From positions 34,909,558-34,973,557 of the forward strand of contig CM049310.1 in the NCBI GenBank assembly GCA_026874595.1: 64,000 nt of DNA, read 5' to 3'. Shown one piece after another: positions 35,834-47,800 of this stretch; positions within the stretch are counted from its first letter, which is position 1, and every line of letters begins with the position of its first letter. The notes under the pieces are model-generated. The model saw nothing but the letters and a program-made list of their open reading frames with translations, was not told the DNA's origin and ran no database searches. The position numbers were made by a program, and so were the translations under genes. The DNA comes from Sipunculus nudus. Lineage: Eukaryota > Annelida > Sipuncula > Golfingiida > Sipunculidae.

Positions 35834-38800
35834 GTAAGATTCTTTTATAATGCACTCAGTGAGCGTGAACTGAATTATTCTATTCGTTAAGCACTGTTAA
35901 AACCTTTCACAGCTACATAGATATCAGAAGCGGATCCAAGGAGGGGGGGGGGGGTCCAGGGGGTCCGGACCCCCCCCCCCCCCCCCTTTTTTTTCATCAG
36001 AAGCAACGTTTTTTATGGGCTTCGGACAATATTTTACGGCCTGGACCCCCCCCCCCCCCCACCTTTTTTTAGGGTTCTCATTAGTCCTCCTGGGTTGGAC
36101 CCCCCGTTTCCTAAATCCTGGATATTTATGTGAAAATCATCAATGTTATAGTGCCCTGCAAAATAATTAAAGAATACAGAGATCTCTCTGAGATATAAGT
36201 CAAGCTCTTCCAGAATTATAAATACCGCTCAATCAACAAGCTCTGCTAAATTTAAACGAAAACTATTTAACTTTCCGTTATTTACTAATTATGTGGCCTT
36301 TATCCGTCTTTACATGGGTCTGTAATCAAGATTTTTTTACATTATCACGTGATGCATACAGGTTCAGGTACCAAAAAAAAATGTGATCAGGAACACTCAT
36401 TTTTTTTACAGAGAACTAAAATGTTTGTCCTCAGAAAATAAATGTAGAAACAGCAAGCGAGGTTAGAAAACTCAACGGAAATAATACTAATATATTTTTT
36501 CATACAACATTTACTGCATAAAAACACTAGCAGGCTCATGCCTGTGGTCAGTTTATCTGTCATGTGCTTATTCTTGTGCAGATGACACTACCTGTGAGCT
36601 TATTCGAAATTTAAGTCCAACATCATACTTGGCAAAATATGATAACGGTAAAAACGAACATGTGTATAATTCAGGGTCACACGAAAAAGGCTTTCCGTTT
36701 ACATGTACTTTGAAATACTATAATCATGACATGTTTCAGCACTAACTCAAATGGTATATTTAAATAATAGATATAGTCCAAAGTGGCCTCTTCACTAAAA
36801 GTAATTATTTTCCCCATCTATCGAATTGCTGTATGTAATTTTGGATATATAACGGTATGGACATTTATGTTTCTGATGATTTCAAATATCTTTTTAAAAA
36901 TGTAAATATATAACTATTTATTTTTTTTATAGTTTGGAAATATTTATTTATTCATGACAGAATATCAAGTTTTAAAATGATGTTTTAAAATTATGGACTT
37001 GTCTTTATCGTTATTTGTCACATTTTGTGAAAATGGCCCATACATGTTATTACCATCGAATAACCACGTTATATTTGCTGAAGTATCATATAAAGTACAT
37101 TTTTAGGTATATATATTTTGCCCAAGCAGGAACGGAATTTTGCCCCTGTTATGCAGAAATGTTCATGAATATACATTAAGGTTCAGCGGTATTGTATGAG
37201 AGGGTAGTATAATAAAGAATACATTAAATATATTAACAAAATTAATGGGCAAAAATTAACCCCATCATGACCCGTGTCCAAGTTGAATGTTACTAATTCT
37301 TAGCAGTGCCCTGTTCTCCGACAGGTCATCCCAGTGCTGGTAAAACAAGGACGGCCAAAGAGGTTGTCCGTGCAGCTTTAAAACAGTGTGCCACGGAATA
37401 CATACCAGCCCAAGCCTTCTTTATATCAGCCCAGGAGAGCCAAAATATGACAAAAATCAAACTAGAACTGGCACATCAATGTGGTTGTATGACTTCTGTA
37501 GCAGAATGTCCAAAGATGCAGAACGTGTATTCAGCAGCCAGGCTCATGGCCGATAAATACAAAATTTACCTTCTCCTTGACAATGTCGAGGATTTGTTGC
37601 CAGATCATCAAACAGAATTAATGAAGTTGTGCACAGACCTGGTGGAGATCAAAAGTACTCATCAAATAACAGTAGTGTTAACATCTCGGGTAGAGTTACA
37701 GTTCCCAAGGTTAACAAAAGAACAATTTAAAATGGCAGAGCTTGAACAGCTTTCTGTATCTGATGCACTGACCCTTCTCCGACTTGTATGTGAAGACGCA
37801 GAGGGCGGTCTTGAGGACGAAGATGCTTCGTGTGCGACAGACCCTGTGATTTTAGAGGAAGAGCTTGCAGTTAGACTGGTGAAGCTCCTTGGAAGGCTTC
37901 CTCTGGCTATATTAACAGTGGGCTCAATGTTACGTGCACGGGATTACACCCTTGAAGAGGCCCTGGAGCTTGCGTTGGACCCTGTAAACAACGCTGGAGT
38001 ACTTGCGCTTTCAGATGAAAGAATTATCCAGTCGGCCCGACTTGAAATTATATTAGAAACCTACTTGGGTAAAATCCCGGATTCTTTACTGACCAATCTT
38101 GCTCTAATAAACTACATCCCAGGTGGATTTAATCCAAAGGCCATCGCTGCCCTCGTAGACACCAGCGTAGGTAAGTAAAGAAACATCAAACTCTTCCGAA
38201 AGACCAAAATGTGAGCATTTCTTCGTGAAGTGCACGACATAAAAATTCACTTATTTTTAAAGGGTGCTTAAAAAATGATACGTGTGTGTAATCAAAATTT
38301 GTCTTGTAAACCCATGTCTTGTTCCTTTAAATCTTAATCAGTCTATTTAATTTAAACTAACGCATATGAAGATAGTATATAACTCACTATGAATATAACG
38401 GTATAAAGGCTTGTGTTATCACTTGACTGAATTTCAGTTTTTCTTGTTTTTACCAGCCCTGGCTAAAAAGACGGTGATAATCCCACTGAAGTCAAGGTCA
38501 GTGATGTCAACTGACAGAAAGTCACAGAGGTTATACATCTCTCCCCTCATCAAGCAATTCGTGGAAAAATACCTCAGTCATAGGCGTGATGAGCCTACTA
38601 TCAGAGGAAGGTTTTGCCGCTACTATTGCAAAGACCTGACAGAGGTGCTAACCGGTATGTGCATAAAACGTAATATGTAGTTTCATAGGAAAGGAGAGAT
38701 ATATAAACATGAGTAACTATATATATAAATATAAACTAAGTAATATTAAAGTCCTCAATTGGGGCCTCCTCTGCCCAGGTTCTCCAAATCCCTGCCTTGT

Positions 38801-41800
38801 GGCAATATTAGAATTTCTACGGATCAGAATCCTGACAGCGCATCGTTTCATAGGAAACTGAATTTAATCAAAAACACGAAAATCTCACGCACGATTTTAA
38901 ATTTAATACGCATTTAAGAAAATCCAGGATAACATGCCTGTTGACCACACTGAATATCTGAAGGGGTAGCCTACGTATTAAGCCTCCCAGTGAGATGCAT
39001 ACTGCGTCTATACCTGACCCATTAACTGGTCTTTCAGCAAGGTTACATCAAACCGAATGAGACAGAAAATCATTACTTACAGCTTCAAGGGACGCGCCTT
39101 CTGGACTGACGCGAACAGTGACGTGACACTCGCACTGCATGCGCTGAAACGCATTATATTAGGCCTAATATTTAGGGTTATATATACTTCCTAACCGGCA
39201 CAGAATAGTAATGAACTTTATCACAATTTTTGACATAGGGGATCATATCTTGGAAAAAAAGTTATAAGTATGCATCATTTTGTATACAGGCGGAAGCACT
39301 CTACTCTGTCTCATCAATGTCACTCTCCTTTTTTGACTTGACGTGATATTTTTTAAAGTCAAATTTGTTTGCAAATGTATAATAAGAAAATAGGCAAAGA
39401 AGACGCCCTGTGATTTAAATAACATAGGTAAATCTGAAATGGATATTTTCTGTATGCTCTGTTTGCCTAGCGGTTTTTTCATACGGTGTTTTCAGAGCGT
39501 CTTTTAAAATTCAAATACATCCATTTCAAGCGTAGTGGATCGCATTAAATAATGTTTATACCACAAACTAATAAATTATATGTAAATTATATGTAACTTT
39601 CCTGTTAGATAATAATAGATGTGATACGAGTGCACGTATTTCTATAACGACAGAAAACACTCGTGCTTTCCAGTATTGTTAGCAGAACAAATATTTCTAT
39701 TAATGTATTAAAAATATCGAGAAATTATATGGTAATAATGCATTGGATCAAAATAGAATCAGCTGTCTCACCATGTTGTCAGGTGTTCAGCTGTGTTACT
39801 TAAAAAGGTCATTGAAACCGAGCAAAGTGTTCTATTTTATGGTACATAGAACAATGAAGTGTCTCTACGATTATTTAATAGACCTATGAAAATCTGTTAA
39901 AAATTGAAAAATAAAAAAAAAATGAATTATTCAAAGAATACAGTAACAGCGAGGCTCGTTTTAGTGGATTCATGTTAAATGAATAACAATATCCCTAGAC
40001 CATTGTGTGAACTTATCTGCCTTGCCTCTTTCTATTTAAATATATTCTAGTATTGAGTTTTAGAATTTGTTTTAAGATTTTTTATTTAATCTTAAATTTA
40101 GATATTATATCATACGCTGCATATGGAAATGGTTTTTTAGCTCAGCTGACTTTCAGTCATGCTGAGCTATAGCGATCACTCTTTGTCCGTCGTCCGTCTG
40201 TCTGTCTGTCTGTCTGTCCGTCTGTCCGTTAACCTGGCACAAATCGCAACCGCTGGACCTAGAATCTTGTAACTTTACATTCTGAGAGGTCAATGAAAAA
40301 TCTCCTTGGAAACCAGAAATTAGGTCTCTGTTACCCATATCTTTCGAGCTATGGGGCCCCAAAGTACCCCCAGAAAAGTAAAAAATTTCATACAAAAACT
40401 TCAATATCTCATCAACTACTTGACTGATGGTCATGATTTTTGGCATACATATTGATCATGAGATGTTCCATCAGTTCCTGCAGACTGGTGGCGCCACCTG
40501 TATTTTTCGATTTTTTACGAATTTATTTCTCTATTTTTGATACCTTTAAAAATGTGAACATCTGTTAACAAGGCACAAATCGTAACGACTGGACCTAGAA
40601 TCTTCATTCTCAACACACTGAGAGACCTATGAAAAGTCTCCATGGAAACCAGAAATTTGGTCTCTGTTATCCATATCCTTCCAGCTATGGGGCCCCAAAG
40701 TACCCCCCAGAAAAGTAAAAAATTTCATGCAAAAACTTCAATATCTCATTAAATACTTTACTGATGGTCATGATTTTTGGCATAGGCCTACATATTGATC
40801 ATGAGATCTTCCATCACTTCCTGCAGACTGGTGGCGCCACCTATATCGTTCAATTTTTTTTAACGAATTTTTTTTTCTCTATTTTTGAGACCTTTCAAAA
40901 TGTGAACATCTGTTAACAAGGCACAAATCGTAAAGACTGGATCTAGAATCTTAATTCTTGACACACTGAGAGGTCCATGAAAAATATCCTTGGAAACCAG
41001 AAATTAGGTCTCTGTTAACCATATCCTTCGAGCTATGGGGCCCCAAAGTACCTCCCAGAGTAGTAAAAAATTTAATACAAAAACTTCAATATCTCATAAC
41101 TACATCACTGATGTTCATGATTTTTGGCATACATATTGATTCTGAGATGTTCCATCAGTTCCTGCAGACTGGTGGCGCCACCTGTTTTGTTCGATTTTTC
41201 ACGATTTTTTCCTCTATTTTTGAGACCTTCAAGGATGCTGTCATCTGTTAACATGGCACAAATCGTAACGACTGGACCTAGAATCTTCATTCTTGACACA
41301 CTGAGAGACCTATGGAAAGTCTCCATGGAAACCAGAAATTAGGTCTCTGTTACCCATATCCTTCCAGCTATGGGGCCCCAAAGTACCCCCCAGAAAAGTC
41401 AAAAATTTCATACAAAAACTTCAATATCTCATTAACTACTTGACTGATGGTCTTGATTTGTGGCATAACTATTGATCATGAGATGTGTCATCACTTCCTG
41501 CAGACTGGTGGCGCCACCTGTATTGTTGGAGTTTTTATGAATTTTTTTCTCTATTTTTGAGACCTTTCAAAATGTGAACATCTGTTAACAAGGCACAAAT
41601 CGTAAAGACTGGACCTAGAATCTTAATTCTTATCACACTAAGAGGTCCATGAAAAATATCCTTGGAAACCAGAAATTAGGTCTCTGTTAACCATATCCTT
41701 CGAGCTATGGGGCCCCAAAGTACCCCCCAGAGTAGTAAAAAATTTTATACAAAAATTTCAATATCTCATTAACTACTTGACTGATGGTCTTGATTTGTGG

Positions 41801-44800
41801 CATAACTATTGATCATGAGATGTGTCATCACTTCCTGCAGACTGGTGGCGCCACCTGTATTGTTGGAGTTTTTATGAATTTTTTTCTCTATTTTTGAGAC
41901 CTTTCAAAATGTGAACATCTGTTAACAAGGCACAAATCGTAAAGACTGGACCTAGAATCTTAATTCTTATCACACTAAGAGGTCCATGAAAAATATCCTT
42001 GGAAACCAGAAATTAGGTCTCTGTTAACCATATCCTTCGAGCTATGGGGCCCCAAAGTACCCCCCAGAGTAGTAAAAAATTGTATACAAAAATTTCAATA
42101 TCTCAATAACTACATCACTGATGGTCATGATTTTTGGCATACATATTGATTATGAGATGTTCCATCAGTTCCTGCAGACTGGTGGCGCCACCTGTATTGT
42201 TCGATTTTTCACGATTTTTTCCTCTATTTTTGAGACCTTTAAGGATGCTGTCATCTGTTAGCGTGGCACAAATCGTAACGACTGGACCTAGAATCTTCAT
42301 TCTCTACACACTGAGAGACCTATGAAAAGTCTCCATGAAAACCAGAAATGAGGTCTCTGTTACCCATATTCTTTGAGCTATGGGGCCCCAAAGTACCCCT
42401 AAGAAAAGTAAAAAATTTCATACAAAAACTTCAATATCTCATTTACTACTTGACTGATGGTCTTGATTTGTGGCATAACTATTGATCATGAGATGTGTCA
42501 TCACTTCCTGCAGACTGGTGGCGCCACCTGTATCGTTGGCTTTTTATGAATTTTTTTCTCTATTTTTGAGACCTTTCAAAATGTGAACATCTGTTAACAA
42601 GGCACAAATCGTAAAGACTGGACCTAGAATTTTAATTCTTAACACACTCAGAGGTCGGTGAAAAATCTCCTTGGAAACCAGAAATAAGGTCTCTGTTACC
42701 TATATCTTTTGAGCTATGGGGCCCCAAAGTACCCTCCCAGAGTAGTAAAAAATTTCATGCAAAAACTTTAATATCTCAATTACTACATCACTGATGGTCA
42801 TGATTTTCGGCATACATATTGATCATGAGATGTTCCACCCGTTCCTGCAGACTGGTGGCGCCACCTACATTGTTTGATTTTTTTTACGATTTCTTCCTCA
42901 ATTTGAGACCTTTAAGGATGCTGTCATCTGTTAACGTCGCATATATCGTAACGACTGCACCTAGAATCTTCATTCTTGACACACTGAGAGACCTATGAAA
43001 AGTCTCCATGGAAACCAGAAATTAGGTCTCTGTTACCCATATCCATCGTGATATGGGGCCCCAAAGTACCCCCCCGAGTAGTCAAAAATTTCATACAAAA
43101 ACTTCAATATCTCAATAACTACATCACTGATGGTCATGATTTTTGGCATACATATTGATCAAGAGGTGTTTCATCAGTTTCTGCAGACTGGTGGCACAAC
43201 CTGTATTTGTTTGGGGTTTTTTTTACGATTTTTTCCTCTATTTTTGAGACCTTTAAGGATGCTGTCATCTGTTAGCGTGGCACAAATCGTAACGACTGGA
43301 CCTAGAATCTTCATTCTCGATACACTGAGAGACCTATGAAAAGTGTCCATGGAAACCAGAAATTAGGTCTCTGTTATCCATATCCTTTGAGCTATGGGGC
43401 CCCAAAGTACCCCCCAGAGTAGTCAAAAATTTCATACAAAAACTTCAATATCTCATTTACTACTTGACTGATGGTCTTGATTTGTGGCATAACTATTGAT
43501 CATGAGATGTGTCATCACTTCCTGCAGACTGGTGGCGCCACCTGTATCGTTGGCTTTTTATGAATTTTTTTCTCTATTTTTGAGACCTTTCAAAATGTGA
43601 ACATCTGTTAACAAGGCACAAATCGTAAAGACTGGACCTAGAATTTTAATTCTTAACACACTCAGAGGTCGGTGAAAAATCTCCTTGGAAACCAGAAATA
43701 AGGTCTCTGTTACCTATATCTTTTGAGCTATGGGGCCCCAAAGTACCCTCCCAGAGTAGTAAAAAATTTCATGCAAAAACTTTAATATCTCAATTACTAC
43801 ATCACTGATGGTCATGATTTTCGGCATACATATTGATCATGAGATGTTCCACCCGTTCCTGCAGACTGGTGGCGCCACCTACATTGTTTGATTTTTTTTA
43901 CGATTTCTTCCTCAATTTGAGACCTTTAAGGATGCTGTCATCTGTTAACGTCGCATATATCGTAACGACTGCACCTAGAATCTTCATTCTTGACACACTG
44001 AGAGACCTATGAAAAGTCTCCATGGAAACCAGAAATTAGGTCTCTGTTACCCATATCCATCGTGATATGGGGCCCCAAAGTACCCCCCCGAGTAGTCAAA
44101 AATTTCATACAAAAACTTCAATATCTCAATAACTACATCACTGATGGTCATGATTTTTGGCATACATATTGATCAAGAGGTGTTTCATCAGTTTCTGCAG
44201 ACTGGTGGCACAACCTGTATTTGTTTGGGGTTTTTTTTACGATTTTTTCCTCTATTTTTGAGACCTTTAAGGATGCTGTCATCTGTTAGCGTGGCACAAA
44301 TCGTAACGACTGGACCTAGAATCTTCATTCTCGATACACTGAGAGACCTATGAAAAGTGTCCATGGAAACCAGAAATTAGGTCTCTGTTATCCATATCCT
44401 TTGAGCTATGGGGCCCCAAAGTACCCCCCAGAGTAGTCAAAAATTTCATACAAAATCTTCAATATCTCAATAACTACAACACTGATGGTCATGATTTTCG
44501 GCATACATATTATTCATGAGCTGTTCCATCAGTTTCTGCAGACGATTTACGAATTTTTTTTCTCTTTTTTGAGACCTTTAAAGATGTGGTTATCTGTCAA
44601 CAGGGTACAAATTGCAACAACTGGACCTAGAAACTTCATTCTTGTCATGCAAGGAGGCCCATGAAGAGTGCCTGTGGAAACTTGAAATTAGGTCTCTGTT
44701 ACCCATATCCTTCAAGCTATAGGACTCTGAAGTATCCCTCAGAATAATGGACAATTTGATACAAAAGCTGAAGTATCTGAACAACTAATGTGGAGATCAC

Positions 44801-47800
44801 CATGATTCTTTGCATGGATATTGACCATTAAGTGTTTTTATTAGTTTCTGCAGACTGGTGGAGCCACCTGTATTTTTGTATCCTCCAAAACAAAGTTTTG
44901 CAGATACTATGTTTTTGACCGGGTTCCTCCGCCGCCGCCACGTTTGTTTCCAGAGAGCTCCTCTGAGAAAAATGGACCGATTTTTCCGAAACTTACACCA
45001 ATTATCTAGTCACATGTGAACTAGTGCCTAACCAATTTGTGTTGACCTCTGACCTTTCCCCTCTATCCAGCATCCATTTGTGCATCTGTTTCCACACATA
45101 AACCCTCATATCTCGGGAACCGATTGACCAGTCAGGAAATAAAATTTATACAAATGTAGCCCTTGGATTGTTTTATAACATACACAAAAATGGTGGCGCC
45201 ACCTGTAACCATGTTTGCACAGTGTCCATCTGTTCATCTGCCTTGGGTTAAAATCACTCATATCTCTGCAGTGAATTGACTAATTCACCTGAAATTCGGC
45301 ATGCATATACATCCAGGATAGCTTTCTTGATTTTATGGCAGATGGCACCACCTACATTCACGTTCAAGCTGATCACATCCAAGCTCATATCTCAGGAACC
45401 GTTTGACCGATTGGGCCAAAATTTTGCATGTGTATAGATATCACTTAGCTCTTTATCATACGCAAAACTGGTGGCGCCACCTGCAACCATTTTTGCACAG
45501 CGTCTGTCTGTTTTCTGCCGTGGGATAATGTCACTCATTTCTCGGCAGTGGTTTGACATATCTGCCTAAAATTTTGCAGTTTTATACATCCTGGAGAGCT
45601 TTCTTGATTTTATGACAGGTGGCGCCACCTACATTCTAGTTTACGCTGCAGACATCCGAGCTTATATCTCGGGAACCGTTTGAACGATTGGGCCAAAATT
45701 TTGCATGTGTATAGATCTCACATAGGTCAACTGGAGGGGCCACCTGTAACCATTTTTGCACAGCGTCTGTCTGTTTGTCTGCCGTTGGCTAAAATCACTC
45801 ATACACATGTAGTGGTTTGACTTTTCTGCCTAAAATTTTGCATATGTATACAACTTGGACATCTTTCTGGATTTGTGGTAGGTGACACAACCTACATACA
45901 CATTTAGGCTGCAGACATCCATGCTAATATGCAACATACCTCACTCTATTTCCCCTTGCCACTCAATCCATGCCTCACTTCAACTGTTCCACTCTGATTT
46001 TGGCGGATACAAGTGGTCACTTGTCGGCTACCCGTATTCTAGTTTTTAAAGTTTACACATTTTTTCTCTATTTTTGAGATATATAAATAAAGACTAAATC
46101 TTGGCCTGTTGGTTAATCTGTTTGATGCTTCAGTTGAATGGGTATATACTACCATTCTGATGATAAAATTTCCTTTAGCGAATCTCTTCCCTGTCAGCTG
46201 AGCGACATGACCCATGGGTCACTTGTTTGTTAATTATTCCTATGCAGGTTTTTATAAAAATCCAAAGATTTCATTCGAGCGGCTTATTGAAGAATACCTC
46301 AATTATGAAAAATCACTTAAAGTGGCAGACTGCAAGAAGGTGAGACACCTTTCATATAAAGAACGTAGTCTGGACAGAGAAACAAAAACATATGCTTAAG
46401 CTCCAGTTAAGCTTATATTGATTAAAGGTAGTGGGAACAATTGCTTACGAAACCTACACGAGTTTGCATTTATATAACAGCTGACAGTCATTAAAACAGT
46501 TGACAATGCAGATTTAAGCCACACTTACTTCCTCAGATATGAAAGAAAAGTGCATTGGATCCAATTTTTAGGGTGGGGGGCATAGTTTACGTGACTGGAT
46601 ATTTTTGCGTTTGAAAAAAAAATCATAAAACATATACATGTAAGTTTAACGTGTTCCTCTTGGAGAATACAAAGTTTTGTGAGCGGTCTCATTAATATTT
46701 TATATTTCTTTTACAATACTTATAATTTTATAATACTTTATATCTTTAAAATTAAATGCCTATTTATTTATTATAATATTTTATACTGTAATCAATGCTT
46801 TGCTGTGCAATGCACCTGAACGTTCGGTTCACACCTGTAATGGAAAGCGACCCTAGAAAAAAAGCGTATGGGAATGGTGGACTACACTCGAAATTTATCT
46901 AAATCCAGTAGGAGAGCCGTTTTGTTTCTGGGAATTTCAGGAAATGCCATTTGCTGATTGTTTGGCAGTCCAGAGAGCAGGAGCTAGAATTTTATCTCAG
47001 TATTTCCATCAAGGTGCCATAGACTTCTGCCGCCGGCTGTGTGATGCCAGCATTGAAGAAGGAACACAACCACAACAAGCAGAAGTCAACATGGAACTTG
47101 CGTCTGCCCTTGATGATATCTGCCGTAAGAACAGAGGTTATTCAGATAAATTAATCACGAAGGAATTAAGTTTTGTTATATATAACTCAAATCGGGCAGC
47201 ATATGAGAAAACAGTTTTTATTAAAAGTGCTTCTCAGGAGACATAATCATTTAATGCAGTTTATTGACCCATAACAACAGAAAAGTAAAAATGTCTGGAA
47301 TTGTTTATATGTAGATTCAGAAAATGAATAGAAGTAAACCTATTCAACGTGCGTTTGTGGAGGATTTCATCCTGATCCTAGACTTTAACCATATTTGATT
47401 GACTGGTATACACATGTGACATCATAGACTAAATTTTGTCAACAACTCAGATCTAGTAATGCATGTTGTTTTTATTCTCTGTTGAAAAATTTGGGACTGA
47501 CAGTGGCAGAAATACTGTGCTTTTACTGAGACCTAGAATTTTTAGTCACAGGGGATTTCCCAGTGTGTGACGTCACTGCCGAGTTGACAGTGCTCATAGG
47601 TGTGCCAATAGTTTTTGAACAAATCACACAACCTCATGTTTCTAGTGATAAAATATATAGAAAAAATGTATTTCCTCCAGGAATCGGGCTCATTTTATTT
47701 TAAGTAAGATCTATATTAATATCTTTTCATAGGCAATTATGTTTCATGATAATATAATGAGATATGGAATACATTTGCTTGACCTTAAGGTATTGATCCT

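Larger units (their letters stand above)
40139..46227 (+). mobile_element. Family E composite element, copy E2 (6.1 kb)
   Basis: The left hairpin is AGCTCAGCTGACT / AGTCATGCTGAGCT at 40139-40168. A CCGTCTGTCTGTC stretch follows, then 14 tandem units with CAGAC marks from 40481 to 44851 (most spacings 335-342). Next come a Helitron (44881-46042) and the right end GTCAGCTGAGCGACA, palindrome TGACCCATGGGTCA (46208-46221), CTTGTT. It has the same layout as E1 but more than twice as many units. It occupies almost all of gene 2 intron 3 and stops 20 bp from the next exon. No coding capacity. Confidence 0.78.

Noticed and set aside
40153-44784. Frames repeated across E2 (e.g. 43130-43339 and 44144-44353 with the same protein)
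   Set aside because: Identical because of the ~1014-bp higher-order duplication of the satellite; not genes.
46944-47246. Read-through of gene 2 exon 5 to a stop at 47246
   Set aside because: A GTAAGA donor at 47125 joins in phase to exon 48144-48294 and keeps the frame to the TPRs; read-through would truncate the protein. An alternative transcript is possible but unsupported.
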